A DNA stretch of 17,518 nt, taken from NCBI GenBank assembly GCA_000435475.1, contig FR896080.1, forward strand, positions 74,766-92,283, read 5' to 3'. The stretch comes from Cryptobacterium sp. CAG:338 (GTDB taxonomy: Bacteria; Actinomycetota; Coriobacteriia; Coriobacteriales; Eggerthellaceae). Positions 1 to 7,875 of the stretch are shown here, piece by piece (the stretch's first letter is position 1; the number at the start of each line of letters is the position of its first letter). The notes under the pieces were generated by a model. That model was not told the origin of the DNA and did not search any database. It saw only the letters and a program-made list of their open reading frames with translations. A program made the translations under genes and the position numbers.

Positions 1-1
1 T

Positions 2-3000
2 CTAATCTACTTAGCTTTTCATAACATTGTGAAAGCGCGTGGCAACTTCTTACATCAAGATACTCCTGGTTTAACTGCGGCAAATGCCAATATGGGAGAT
101 GCAGTTGAGAAGCTTTGTGTGGCTTTGGAGGATTGGTGTACACTTCGAAATCTTGAATGCAATATTCGAAAAAATCAAAAGAACATTCAGAATTTGCTAG
201 AAGGGAAAACCGTAGAAGTTTCTGCGGAAAATGCACTAAAGGAATCATTTGATTCCAGTAGGGCTTCTCGAAAAGATAAAGCAACTATTTTAAGTACTTG
301 GATAGCTATACAACCAGGTGAATATCTGGATGCAAAGCAAGCAAAAGATGCTTCAAAGGAAATAGCTAATGTGCTTTTCGGTCTTCAGGGCAACATGAAA
401 AAGATTTTTATCGAGTTTGAAGAAGACCAAAAAATACGGCTCGATAATGACGAACAAGTAGAAGCTTTTTATTCGCTGTGTCCTGATGATGGGGTTGCGC
501 TGTTTGAATCTTTTCAGTCGATTTACTCGGCGTATATTTTGATGGGAATCTTGAAAAATGCTAATGGTGGCAGCATTTCGAGTTGTAAAGTAGCTGCTTA
601 CGATCAATATAAAGAGGATCTTAAACTTTTAAAAGACTTGGTACGTGAATTCGCTTCTGAAAAATATGATGAATTTTTCCGCGGAGATATTTTTGACTCA
701 TCGAAAGGCTTTCGTGCGCGCAATTATAATCCTGCGACAGCGAAGGGTTACACAAAATATAATTCTGTGCGTGGAGCAAGTTACGATGATTTTAAAAAAG
801 AAGTAGAAAAAATATTCAAAGGAACTGTAGCTGAAGAAGACATACGCTATGTGGATATGATGCAGCGTTTTGCAGAAGGAACGTTTTTGCGTCGCCTTAA
901 AACAAGTGACAATGGCAGCATTCCTTATCAGCTTCATCTTGAAGAGATGGACGCTATTGTTGAAAACCAAAAGCAGTTCTATCCATTTTTAGAATCCGAA
1001 AAAGAGAAACTTGAATCCCTAGTCACGTTTCGAATTTCATATTACGTAGGCCCTCTCACGCAAAAGAATGCCCGCCTCGATAACCATAATAATGCTCGTT
1101 TTGCTTGGTCGCAGCGTAAAGAGGGCAAAGAGCATGCGCGAGTATATCCATGGAATTGGGAAGAGGTTATTGATCGCAAACAGAGCGCTGCTAAATTTAT
1201 GGAGCGCCTAACAGGAACCTGTACCTATATTCTTGATGAACCAGTATTGCCTCGGTGCTCTTTATTGTATGAGGAGTACTGCCTTTTAAACGAGCTTAAC
1301 GGTTCAAAATGGCGTGATATGGGTGGAGATTGGCATCGCTTTGATTACGAAACACGCATGGAAATCATTGAGAACCTTTTCAAGAAAAAGAAAGGGTCAG
1401 TTAAATATGCAGCTGTGGAAGATTGGCTTAAATGCGAAAAGCATAAATCATGTGCAGAAGTAAAGGGTGGACAAGGCGAAACAGGATTTGAATCAAAGCT
1501 TTCTTCTTATGTCTTCTTTAAGGAAGTGCTTCATGTTGACGAAATAGATGAAGCGGATATTCCGATGATTGAAGAGCTAATTTGGTGGAACACTTTATTC
1601 GAAGATCGCTCTATCCTTAAAGAGAGTATTGAAGATAAGTATGGTGATCGTTTAACTGATGATCAGATAAAAGCAATTTGCAAAAAACGCTTTACAGGTT
1701 GGGGCAGGCTTTCTAAGGAATTGCTTTGCGGCATTAAAACCCATACCGATAATGGCCCATATTCCATTATGGATGTACTTCGTGAAGGTAATCCTAACAA
1801 TAATGCGCGTTCGGAAACTATGGTTTTCATGGAAATATTGCGTGATGATAAGTTTGGCTTTGACAAGCTAATCGAAGAAGAAAACATGAGGCGTGTGTCG
1901 GAAGTTGACAATTTTGATGTTAATGACCTACCAGGATCTCCTGCGGTGAGACGAACTGTTAATCAAGCTAAGCGTATCGTTGACGAAATAGTTGGTATTG
2001 CTGGTTGTGAACCGCAAAATATTTTTATTGAAGTTACACGTGATGAAGATGGACGCAACAAGGGCCGCAGAACGAAGCGTCGTTATGACAACATCAAAAA
2101 CGCAATTGCAGCTCTTAAAAAGGAACAAAAAGAATACTTTAATAAAGATGTGTCAGATAGTCTGAATAAGACTAATCCTTCAGATTTAGATAACGAGCGA
2201 CTTGCTCTGTACTTTATGCAAAATGGCAAATGTATGTATTGCGGAAAAGATCTTGACATTAAGCAACTTGATAAATACCAGGTAGATCACATTTTGCCTC
2301 AATCGTATGTCAAGGATGATAGTTTCGAAAATAAAGCACTGGTTCATATGGAAGACAATCAGCGTAAGTCTGCATCGATGCTTCTTGACGATTCTATTAT
2401 TCGTAAAATGAAGCCTTATTGGGAAGCTTTGCGTGCTGCTGGTTTGATTGGTGAAAAGAAATTTAAGAATCTAACCAGAGTACGAGTATCCGATAAAGAA
2501 TTGGGTGGATTCATTGCTCGTCAAATGGTGGAAACAAGCCAAAGTATGAAGTTAACTTCGCTGGTTTTAGAGAAGACTTACCCAAATACTAACGTGCGTC
2601 CTGTCAAAGCTGGATTCTCTTCGGATTTGCGTAAACGCTTAGACCTTATAAAGTGTCGTGAAATAAATGATTACCATCATGCGCATGATGCTTATTTGGC
2701 ATGCGAAATTGGTCAATTTATTACAATGCGTCACAATAAGCTTTATGAGAACCCTATTAGTTATTCGCATGCGGTAAAAGATTTCATTGCAAAGCGTGCA
2801 AAATATGCCAACGATCACGGTACGCCAATGAGTACGTACGGTATGCCAGGCTCTTCAAGTTTTGTTATTTCGAGTTTCTTAACTTCAGGATTCGACGAAG
2901 AAACGGGTGAGATTTTTAAAGATGCATGGAGTGCTGAAGTGGCAGCTGTTCGTATCCGAGAATCTCTAAATAGGAAAGATTGTTATATTTCACGCATGCC

Positions 3001-3790
3001 AGAAGAAACTTCAGGTGCGTTTTGGAAAGAGACTTTAATATCGCCCAGAGATCCATCATTAGGGAAGAACCTTTCGCTTCCAATCAAGAAAGGACTTGAT
3101 CCCCGTAAATATGGTGGATATAACGAACAAAAATTTGCGTATTTCTTTGTGTATGAGGCAGTAAAAATAAAGAAAAAAGGAGAAGTAAAGGAATATGTTT
3201 TTGCAGCAGTTCCCGTACAAGTAGCAGCAATAGTTGCGCGCGATCCAAATGCATTGACTGGATTTGCGAAGAAAGATGCAGAAGCACGCAAAATTAAGTT
3301 TTTGCGGATTATTAGGGAAAAAGTTTACAAATATCAGCTGATCGAGGTAAACGGTGAAAGGCTTTATATAACAGGATTAAAATCAGTTCGTAACGCTCGA
3401 CAAATAGCTCTTTCGCAAGATATGACTACGGTTTTTCTTAAAGCAATTAACGATAAAGATGTAGCAGAAGATGAATTGAAGAGCTTATTTGAAGAGATAG
3501 TTCAGCGATATAGGTTGTGTGCGAATAGATTAGGTAATCAGCTGAAGATCTTTAGTTTGAGTGACAGTTTCAATAGTGCAAATTCAGAAAGCAAAAAAAG
3601 AGCCTTGGTCTCTTTGGTGGCTATTATAGATGCAAAAACAAACAAAATCGATCTATCGGGCATTGGAAGCGGAAAAGCGGTTGGAAATATGCGGTTGAGC
3701 TTTTCCAAAGAAATGAGCAATTCTAAGAATCATTTTGCTTTTATTGATCAATCGGTAACAGGCATGTTTGAGCGAAAGACTTACTTATGA
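2..3790 (+). CDS. cas9: Type II-A CRISPR endonuclease Cas9 (5' end outside window)
   Basis: RNA-guided DNA endonuclease that cuts both strands of crRNA-matched DNA. The frame is open to the window edge; the first residues (LIYLAFHNIVKARGNFL) match the helix near residue 155-170 of S. pyogenes Cas9, so roughly 150 N-terminal residues (RuvC-I, bridge helix) are cut off by the window, not lost. The GTG at 29 is therefore not the start. Visible parts in order: REC lobe; RuvC-II with IFIEVTR (Glu codon at 2030); HNH with CxxC (CMYC) and YQVDHILPQS (Asp 2285, His 2288), then NKALVH and NQRKS; RuvC-III with HHAHDAYL (His 2684, Asp 2687); and a C-terminal PAM-interacting domain ending in DQSVTGMFE. 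All visible catalytic residues are present. The full protein would be about 1400 aa. The stop overlaps cas1 by ATGA. The tracrRNA, usually upstream of cas9, is not in view. Confidence 0.97.
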   Translation, partial: LIYLAFHNIVKARGNFLHQDTPGLTAANANMGDAVEKLCVALEDWCTLRNLECNIRKNQKNIQNLLEGKTVEVSAENALKESFDSSRASRKDKATILSTWIAIQPGEYLDAKQAKDASKEIANVLFGLQGNMKKIFIEFEEDQKIRLDNDEQVEAFYSLCPDDGVALFESFQSIYSAYILMGILKNANGGSISSCKVAAYDQYKEDLKLLKDLVREFASEKYDEFFRGDIFDSSKGFRARNYNPATAKGYTKYNSVRGASYDDFKKEVEKIFKGTVAEEDIRYVDMMQRFAEGTFLRRLKTSDNGSIPYQLHLEEMDAIVENQKQFYPFLESEKEKLESLVTFRISYYVGPLTQKNARLDNHNNARFAWSQRKEGKEHARVYPWNWEEVIDRKQSAAKFMERLTGTCTYILDEPVLPRCSLLYEEYCLLNELNGSKWRDMGGDWHRFDYETRMEIIENLFKKKKGSVKYAAVEDWLKCEKHKSCAEVKGGQGETGFESKLSSYVFFKEVLHVDEIDEADIPMIEELIWWNTLFEDRSILKESIEDKYGDRLTDDQIKAICKKRFTGWGRLSKELLCGIKTHTDNGPYSIMDVLREGNPNNNARSETMVFMEILRDDKFGFDKLIEEENMRRVSEVDNFDVNDLPGSPAVRRTVNQAKRIVDEIVGIAGCEPQNIFIEVTRDEDGRNKGRRTKRRYDNIKNAIAALKKEQKEYFNKDVSDSLNKTNPSDLDNERLALYFMQNGKCMYCGKDLDIKQLDKYQVDHILPQSYVKDDSFENKALVHMEDNQRKSASMLLDDSIIRKMKPYWEALRAAGLIGEKKFKNLTRVRVSDKELGGFIARQMVETSQSMKLTSLVLEKTYPNTNVRPVKAGFSSDLRKRLDLIKCREINDYHHAHDAYLACEIGQFITMRHNKLYENPISYSHAVKDFIAKRAKYANDHGTPMSTYGMPGSSSFVISSFLTSGFDEETGEIFKDAWSAEVAAVRIRESLNRKDCYISRMPEETSGAFWKETLISPRDPSLGKNLSLPIKKGLDPRKYGGYNEQKFAYFFVYEAVKIKKKGEVKEYVFAAVPVQVAAIVARDPNALTGFAKKDAEARKIKFLRIIREKVYKYQLIEVNGERLYITGLKSVRNARQIALSQDMTTVFLKAINDKDVAEDELKSLFEEIVQRYRLCANRLGNQLKIFSLSDSFNSANSESKKRALVSLVAIIDAKTNKIDLSGIGSGKAVGNMRLSFSKEMSNSKNHFAFIDQSVTGMFERKTYL

Positions 3791-4662
3791 GTTTTCGAAC
3801 GGTACTTATAGAAAACCCTTGTCGTCTTTATTATCAAAGCGGTTATATGGTAGTGCGAAAGGAAGATGATATCGTCAAGATTCATCTTTCTGAAATCTCA
3901 TCTATCGTTCTGCAGACAATACAGGTAAATATCAGTGCCTATTTACTTTCTGAATTGGCTAAGCAAAAAGTGTCGTTGGTTACTTCTGATGAGAAATGCA
4001 ATCCTATTGGGCAATATCTCCCCTTATACGGCGCTCACAATGTGAGCAAGCGCATAGGAGAACAGCTTGCTTGGGGAGAGCCAATAAAGAAGCGTGTATG
4101 GCAAAGAATCGTAAAAGATAAAATTCATCAACAGGCACGTTTTTTGGAGGAAAGGGAGTATCCGGAAGCAAAGGTACTGTATCGAATTATTCCTGAAGTA
4201 CGTTCGGGTGATACAACTAATAGAGAAGCGCAGGCGGCGAGAATTTATTTTCAGGCTTTATTTGGTAAGGAGTTTCGTAGGGAACAGGATTCTGCAGTGA
4301 ATGCTGCCCTTAATTACGGCTATGCGATTTTGCTCTCTATGGTTAATCGTGAAATAGTTTCTCGTGGTTATTTGACCCAGCAAGGAATATGCCATCGAAG
4401 TGAGTACAATGCTTTCAATTTAGCTTGTGACTTTATGGAACCATTTCGCCCTGCAGTTGATCAACTTGTAGTGGATTATCTTCCGAGTGTTTTTGACTCT
4501 GAGGTAAAACGAGTGTTAGTAGATGTTGCTAATAGGGGCGTTTCGTATAGAGATGGATCGTATCGATTGTCTTCGGTTGTGTCATTGTATATTCAGGATT
4601 GTCTCAATGCATTAAACAAGAAGATAACCGTGGATGAAATAGAAGCTTTTGAGGTTGCTTAA
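3787..4662 (+). CDS. cas1: CRISPR integrase Cas1 (type II)
   Basis: Metal-dependent integrase which, with Cas2, inserts new spacers at the leader end of the array. It is 291 aa, the usual length for type II Cas1. The N-terminal beta domain starts SFRTVLIENPCRLYYQSG. The helical C-terminal domain carries the metal ligands Glu147 (NREAQAARIYF), His203 (CHRSEYNAFN) and an acidic pair Asp215/Glu218 (CDFMEPFRP), in the spacing expected of type II Cas1. The ATG overlaps the cas9 stop (ATGA) and the gene overlaps cas2 by one base, so it is translated as part of the cas operon. No damage is seen. Confidence 0.96.
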   Translation: MSFRTVLIENPCRLYYQSGYMVVRKEDDIVKIHLSEISSIVLQTIQVNISAYLLSELAKQKVSLVTSDEKCNPIGQYLPLYGAHNVSKRIGEQLAWGEPIKKRVWQRIVKDKIHQQARFLEEREYPEAKVLYRIIPEVRSGDTTNREAQAARIYFQALFGKEFRREQDSAVNAALNYGYAILLSMVNREIVSRGYLTQQGICHRSEYNAFNLACDFMEPFRPAVDQLVVDYLPSVFDSEVKRVLVDVANRGVSYRDGSYRLSSVVSLYIQDCLNALNKKITVDEIEAFEVA

Positions 4663-4994
4663 TGGCGAAGGAGCGTGTTCGTTATATGCGACTAATTGTG
4701 TTTTTTGATTTGCCGGTAGAGACTAGCGCTCAAAGAAAGCATTATCGAATCTTTCGCAAATATCTAATTCAAGAAGGTTATTTAATGTTGCAAGAATCCG
4801 TGTATGCCAAGTTAGTTACCAACGATGGAGCTGCGAATGCCGCGATTATGAGATTAAGAAAAAATAGACCTCCACAGGGTTTAGTGCAAGTGCTTAAAGT
4901 AACGGAAAAGCAATTTGCCACCATGGCTTACATAACGGGTAACCGTGAAACGTATGAGGAAATGGATACTATGGAAGAGTTTGTAGTGCTATGA
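4662..4994 (+). CDS. cas2: CRISPR adaptation protein Cas2
   Basis: Small ferredoxin-fold protein that dimerises and bridges two Cas1 dimers in the spacer-integration complex. It is 110 aa. The first beta strand, MRLIVFFDLPVET, ends in the conserved Asp16; YRIFRKYLIQEGYLMLQESVYAKL is the typical helix and second strand. The start codon overlaps the last base of cas1 (taATGg) and the stop overlaps csn2 (ATGA), so expression is coupled to both neighbours. In type II systems the Cas2 role is mainly structural, although the Asp is kept here. Confidence 0.95.
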   Translation: MAKERVRYMRLIVFFDLPVETSAQRKHYRIFRKYLIQEGYLMLQESVYAKLVTNDGAANAAIMRLRKNRPPQGLVQVLKVTEKQFATMAYITGNRETYEEMDTMEEFVVL

Positions 4995-5680
4995 AGCTTT
5001 CCTTCTCAGGCTTTGAAAATGTTTTAGAGATAGTTCCAGGACAAATTTCTGTTTTACAAATAGAGTCAATCCAGTTGTTTACAAGAGTTTGCCAGTCTAT
5101 ATTTGGTCTAGGGGAAAGTGAAGTATTAGAATCCTTTTCCTTATGGAGTGACGATGGAAAAGAATTATCTAAGAAGAATAGTTTTCTTTCTATTGTTGAC
5201 CCCTTCAACTTGCCTTGGCGTGATCGAGGTTTAATTTCAGCGTTGTATGACCAGGTTGAGCAATACATGAAAGAAGACGACGAAATTAGACGGCAGATTG
5301 AAATGAATCGTCAGGAGTTTGAACGTTTAGTGGTTGATTTAAGCTTACGTCTCAATGCCCATTATTCTTTTGGGTTAGAATGGAGTTTGCATCAATCACT
5401 TAAAGCTTGTTCATTTGGCATCAATAGAAGTGATTCCGTTTCGCTCTTTGATAATTTAATACGGTTTATTGAATTTATTCATGATATATGTTATAGACGA
5501 GTTCTATTATTTGTGAATCTTGAGAAATTTCTGACAAAAAACGAGCTTTTAGAACTTGAATATCAGTTATTTTTTCATAATTTACCTGCGCTTTTTCTTG
5601 TGCAGGGCAATGAGGATATTTATCTTCGGAATCCAAGAAAATTGTTTATTGATCAGGAGTTTTTCGAAATTCTACTTTAG
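4991..5680 (+). CDS. csn2: Type II-A adaptation protein Csn2
   Basis: Csn2 forms a tetrameric ring that slides on double-stranded DNA ends and is needed for spacer uptake in type II-A systems; its presence sets the subtype. The protein is 229 aa, in the range of the short Csn2 group. Recognisable parts are the N-terminal MKLSFSGFENVLEIVPGQ strand region, a central charged helix (DDEIRRQIEMNRQEFERLV) and the C-terminal stretch RVLLFVNLEKFLTKNELLELE followed by NLPALFLVQGNE, typical of the family core. No P-loop is seen, as expected for Csn2. It is coupled to cas2 by ATGA and its stop lies 49 bp before the first CRISPR repeat. The family is divergent, so the call rests on position as well as sequence. 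Confidence 0.9.
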   Translation: MKLSFSGFENVLEIVPGQISVLQIESIQLFTRVCQSIFGLGESEVLESFSLWSDDGKELSKKNSFLSIVDPFNLPWRDRGLISALYDQVEQYMKEDDEIRRQIEMNRQEFERLVVDLSLRLNAHYSFGLEWSLHQSLKACSFGINRSDSVSLFDNLIRFIEFIHDICYRRVLLFVNLEKFLTKNELLELEYQLFFHNLPALFLVQGNEDIYLRNPRKLFIDQEFFEILL

Positions 5681-5729
5681 TTCTAGTTGGTTTGTCTGTC
5701 CTTGCGCAGATAGGAATTTGTTTCAATCG
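5681..5729 (+). promoter_or_regulatory. CRISPR leader (short)
   Basis: These 49 bp lie between the csn2 stop and the first full repeat and would act as the leader, with new spacers entering at its right end. The last bases before the repeat are TTTCAATCG. This differs from the streptococcal leader-anchoring sequence, but such anchors vary by clade. No convincing promoter is seen inside, so crRNA may come from read-through of the cas operon or from a promoter inside csn2. Orientation is set by the intact repeat being on this side. Confidence 0.6.
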
Positions 5730-5831
5730 GTTTTGGAGCAGTGACAAACTGACTGGTAGTCAAACTGCGGTGAGGGGTATTAGAGCATCAGAAAGGTTTT
5801 GAAGCAGCGACAAACTGATGGATATTGTGTT
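5730..5831 (+). CRISPR. Minimal type II-A array: two repeats, one spacer
   Basis: The first repeat (5730-5765) is 36 bp, starts GTTTTGGAGCAGTGACAAAC and ends GTCAAAC, like II-A repeats that begin GTTTT and end AAAC; it contains TGACT-GGT-AGTCA. The spacer (5766-5795) is exactly 30 bp, the usual II-A length. The second repeat (5796-5831) matches the first in 22 of its first 24 bases (differences at repeat positions 7 and 13) and then diverges. Loss at the 3' side fits the old end of an array read left to right. No further copies were found in the window by eye. An alternative reading of the second copy is a tracrRNA anti-repeat on the minus strand, but the exact 30-bp spacing favours a terminal repeat. 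Confidence 0.85.
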
Positions 5832-5992
5832 TGTTGGTAATGTTGTTATTGTGCACGTTTATCTTGTACTGTTTTGTTCGGTTTAGCTCCAGTTCTTGCA
5901 AACGTTTATCCAGTTCGCAAAGTGGAAATACCACTCCAATTCTTTAATAGCAAAAATTCAATGGCGTGGTTGCTACCGTTCAAAAATGCTTA

Positions 5993-6678
5993 TTAAGCTT
6001 CAGCTTGACGTAAAAGCTTCGATTTTCCGCGAGAGAGATACAAAAACGGGGTATCACATAAGGCTAAGAAAATCTCAATTGCGCAGGTGGAACAGGCAAT
6101 AGCGAGAATCTGCTCGGGGGAATAAATGCCGCCAAAAGCCAAAAGAACAAATAAGAAGTTCTCAATGCAATTACAGGTGATGGTTGTGACATTGTTGCGA
6201 AGCCAAAGATATTTACCGTGAGTTAATTCGCGAATTTTTGCATAGAGAGAAACGTTGAGCCAATTTGCCAAAATGCACATAGCGACAGAGGCGATGCTCG
6301 TCCGAAGGTTTAAGGCAAATAAAAGCGCCATTGCATCATGAGAGACATCAGTTGTGCTGGGCGTGTAGAGTAAGCTAATTTGTGTACACACCATAAATAC
6401 TAGTACGCCGCCTAATCCTACAAGGATTCCTTTATGAGCAGCTTGCCTACCGTAGTTTTCGTTAAGCATATCACCTGCAAGGAAAGTGGAAGCAAACATA
6501 ATGTTGCCTAAGGTGGCATCAATACCGAAAGATTAACGGTTTTTACAACTGTTAAGTTAGCGAGGATCATTGCAATAGCGATCCAAGCAATGAGGCCAGC
6601 TTTGCCAAAAATCTTTTTAGCTGCAACTACACACCCAAAAGTTAAAACTATTTCAAGAAAGAAAAGTAGTTCATTCAT
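5993..6678 (-). pseudogene. Queuosine-precursor transporter (QPTR/YhhQ, DUF165), frameshifted
   Basis: Integral membrane protein that would import queuosine precursors (preQ0/preQ1 or queuine) for tRNA modification. It starts at ATG 6678 (MNELLFFLEIVLTFG), 8 nt after AGGGGG, and reads to LTVVKTVNLS, then meets a stop. The family sequence resumes one base out of frame as GIDATLGNIMFASTFLAGDM, then runs to 5993 with the hallmark end LAFGGIYSPEQ and LCDTPFLYLSR. The expected NLFGIDATLGN would need CTTTTCGGT; the window has CTTTCGGT, i.e. one T missing from a T run (plus-strand A run at 6528-6530). The rest of the frame shows no further damage, so this is either a recent mutation or a sequencing error. 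The open part from 6499 alone would be 168 aa. The preQ1-like leader upstream supports the substrate class. Confidence 0.85.
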
Positions 6679-6686
6679 GGGCTTCA

Positions 6687-6721
6687 CCCCCTAGTTTTGA
6701 ACGGGTAGGGTCTCGAACCGT
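6687..6721 (-). promoter_or_regulatory. Probable preQ1-I riboswitch
   Basis: On the minus strand the 35 nt just before the transporter gene read ACGGTTCGAGACCCTACCCG and then TTCAAAACTAGGG. This matches the preQ1-I plan: P1 stem (ACGG 6721-6718 with CCGT 6704-6701), GGUUC at the loop start, a C just before the closing strand as the ligand-binding base, an A-rich tail (CAAAA), and a 3' segment that folds back on the loop (CCCTA with TAGGG). The tail includes the AGGGGG ribosome binding site, so ligand binding would block translation of the queuosine-precursor transporter, a usual target of this class. P1 is only 4 bp and the pseudoknot pairing is placed slightly differently from the B. subtilis example, so a covariance search should confirm it. 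Confidence 0.7.
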
Positions 6722-6944
6722 GAAGTTCTTGGCCATCGTGTAGATGCAAGGCTAAAAAGAAAATACGTCTTGATAAAAATAAGCTCAATGATTCCTGAAC
6801 CGCAATTTTTCCCAAAACGAGTACTAACTTTTTTATTACCTTTATAGGTGTAGTATGGCATATTTCTTACAAAAAGAAAGAACTTGTTCAAGGGGTACTT
6901 TGTAACTCTATCGGTTCAGCTAACCTATTTGCTTTCTTGATCGG

Positions 6945-7313
6945 TTAAGCAAAGAGGTCGTTTTTAAATACGAGATTATTAAGTTTAGAGAACACGGCAA
7001 TAACTTCATTTTTGGAAATTTCTTCACTTCTGTTGAAGTATTGCACTGCCTCTACGCATGCTTCGCCAAGAGAAACAGCTTCCTTTTCTGAAAGCGTTTT
7101 ACCTTCCGAGAGGGTAGTTACCAGATCTTCAATATCTACAAGGCAGTTCCAAAGTGCAATATTGCCCTTACTTTCAGGGTTTTCGTCGACCATGTAACGT
7201 GCTTCAATACTGAGTGATTCTAAGTCAGTAAGAACTTCGTTTGCCGCATTTATAATTGCGTCATTGTTTTCGCTGAACGTTACGGGGAGAGATTTTTTAG
7301 TTTTGCCTGCCAT
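6945..7313 (-). CDS. Hypothetical acidic helical protein, 122 aa
   Basis: Not recognised. It is a soluble, acidic, probably all-helical protein with a basic start (MAGKTKKSLPVTF) and no signal peptide or membrane segment. Residues about 15-45 and 60-105 look amphipathic (LTDLESLSIEARYM; DIEDLVTTLSEGKTLSEKEAVSLGEA). Two cysteines are present but no CxxC motif. The start is supported by AAGAGGA before the ATG on the minus strand and by a candidate promoter upstream. It is divergent from the 95/87-aa gene at 7461 and in the same direction as the transporter, separated from it by more than 250 bp, so a joint operon is unlikely. Confidence 0.7.
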   Translation of the reverse strand: MAGKTKKSLPVTFSENNDAIINAANEVLTDLESLSIEARYMVDENPESKGNIALWNCLVDIEDLVTTLSEGKTLSEKEAVSLGEACVEAVQYFNRSEEISKNEVIAVFSKLNNLVFKNDLFA

Positions 7314-7363
7314 AGATAATCCTCTTGTTAGGTTTCGGTATTAATAAACGTTTGTTGCTACTA

Positions 7364-7392
7364 TTATTACCTGAAATCTAAAAAATTTTGAA
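7364..7392 (-). promoter_or_regulatory. Candidate promoter for the 122-aa gene
   Basis: On the minus strand TTCAAA (7392-7387) is followed after 17 nt by TAATAA (7369-7364), two mismatches from each sigma-70 consensus box. It lies about 50 bp before the ATG at 7313 in an A/T-rich stretch between divergent genes. Confidence 0.4.
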
Positions 7393-7460
7393 CAATCGAC
7401 TCTTAAAGCGCTAGATCGCTGGTTCTTTAAACTGAAATGATGAAAGGGACAGAGGGCTCC

Positions 7461-7724
7461 ATGAAACGTGCTACTGAACGCAAAGATAAAGACGAAGTGA
7501 CCTTACTCTGCTCTGGGCAAGAAGCTTGGATGAAATTAGCAAGCTACGAGGATGCCCACGAGGCGGTACTGAAAGAATATGATCGCGTAAGCGAACAGAT
7601 CAGTCAGGCGAAGGCGCAAGGCCGTATGCGCGGAGTAACCGCAAACCAACTTATCGCTCAGAAGATGTCTCTTCAGAATGTATTATCTTATTTCAAGCGT
7701 TTTGGTGTGGATGATTACGCTTAG
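7461..7724 (+). CDS. Hypothetical small charged protein, 87 aa
   Basis: Not recognised. The frame can begin at 7437 or 7440, but ATG 7461 (MKRATERKDKDEVTLLCSG) has an AGAGGG 4-5 nt upstream, whereas the earlier ATGs lack a good site, so 7461 is preferred (87 aa; 95 aa from 7437). The protein is highly charged and helical (YEDAHEAVLKEYDRVSEQIS, then QAKAQGRMRGVTANQLIAQK), ending FKRFGVDDYA. There is no signal peptide. Its last 4 nt overlap the end of the convergent 44-aa gene on the other strand. Confidence 0.65.
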   Translation: MKRATERKDKDEVTLLCSGQEAWMKLASYEDAHEAVLKEYDRVSEQISQAKAQGRMRGVTANQLIAQKMSLQNVLSYFKRFGVDDYA

Positions 7725-7855
7725 CCGTTAATAATCAAAGGTAAAACGCCACATATAAGCAAGGTAAAAACGATGGTAGCGGCAAGGCGTTTTGCCTCAA
7801 TTGAAGTAGAAGCGAAGCGGTTAACCAAGGTGATTTTGTTCTGGCGTGGGGCCAT
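7721..7855 (-). CDS. Small membrane protein, 44 aa
   Basis: A short gene read on the minus strand from ATG 7855 to TAA at 7721. It is preceded by a near-perfect ribosome binding site, AAGGAGG, with 8 nt to the ATG. The protein begins MAPRQNKITLVNRFASTSIE, has a basic patch (EAKRLA) and ends in one hydrophobic segment, residues about 27-42 (TIVFTLLICGVLPLII), followed by NG and stop. That is the plan of a small single-pass membrane protein with a basic N-terminus. Function unknown. A long hairpin sits just upstream of the ribosome binding site. A 93-aa frame covers the same DNA on the plus strand but has no ribosome binding site. Confidence 0.65.
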   Translation of the reverse strand: MAPRQNKITLVNRFASTSIEAKRLAATIVFTLLICGVLPLIING

Positions 7856-7875
7856 TTTGGCTACCTCCTTACGTA

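Noticed and set aside
29..31. GTG at 29 as start of a truncated Cas9
   Set aside because: The frame is open upstream and the residues before it (LIYLAFHNI) are normal Cas9 sequence, so the gene simply runs off the window.
5690..5710. GTTTGTC in the leader as part of a tracrRNA anti-repeat
   Set aside because: Only 7 bases match the complement of the repeat, the adjoining bases do not pair with the GTTTTGG end, and no terminator follows.
5871..5903. A third degenerate CRISPR repeat (starts GTTTT, ends CAAAC)
   Set aside because: Only the ends resemble the repeat; the interior does not match and the length is 33 bp, so chance is more likely.
5921..5935. AGTGG-AAATA-CCACT as terminator after the transporter gene
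   Set aside because: The stem is only 5 bp and the following T run on the minus strand is three bases; too weak to call.
6709..6719. GGTTCGAGACC on the minus strand as a tRNA T-arm
   Set aside because: The flanking bases (CACGG and CCCTA) do not form a 5-bp T stem and no acceptor or anticodon arm can be drawn; the stretch fits a preQ1-I leader better.
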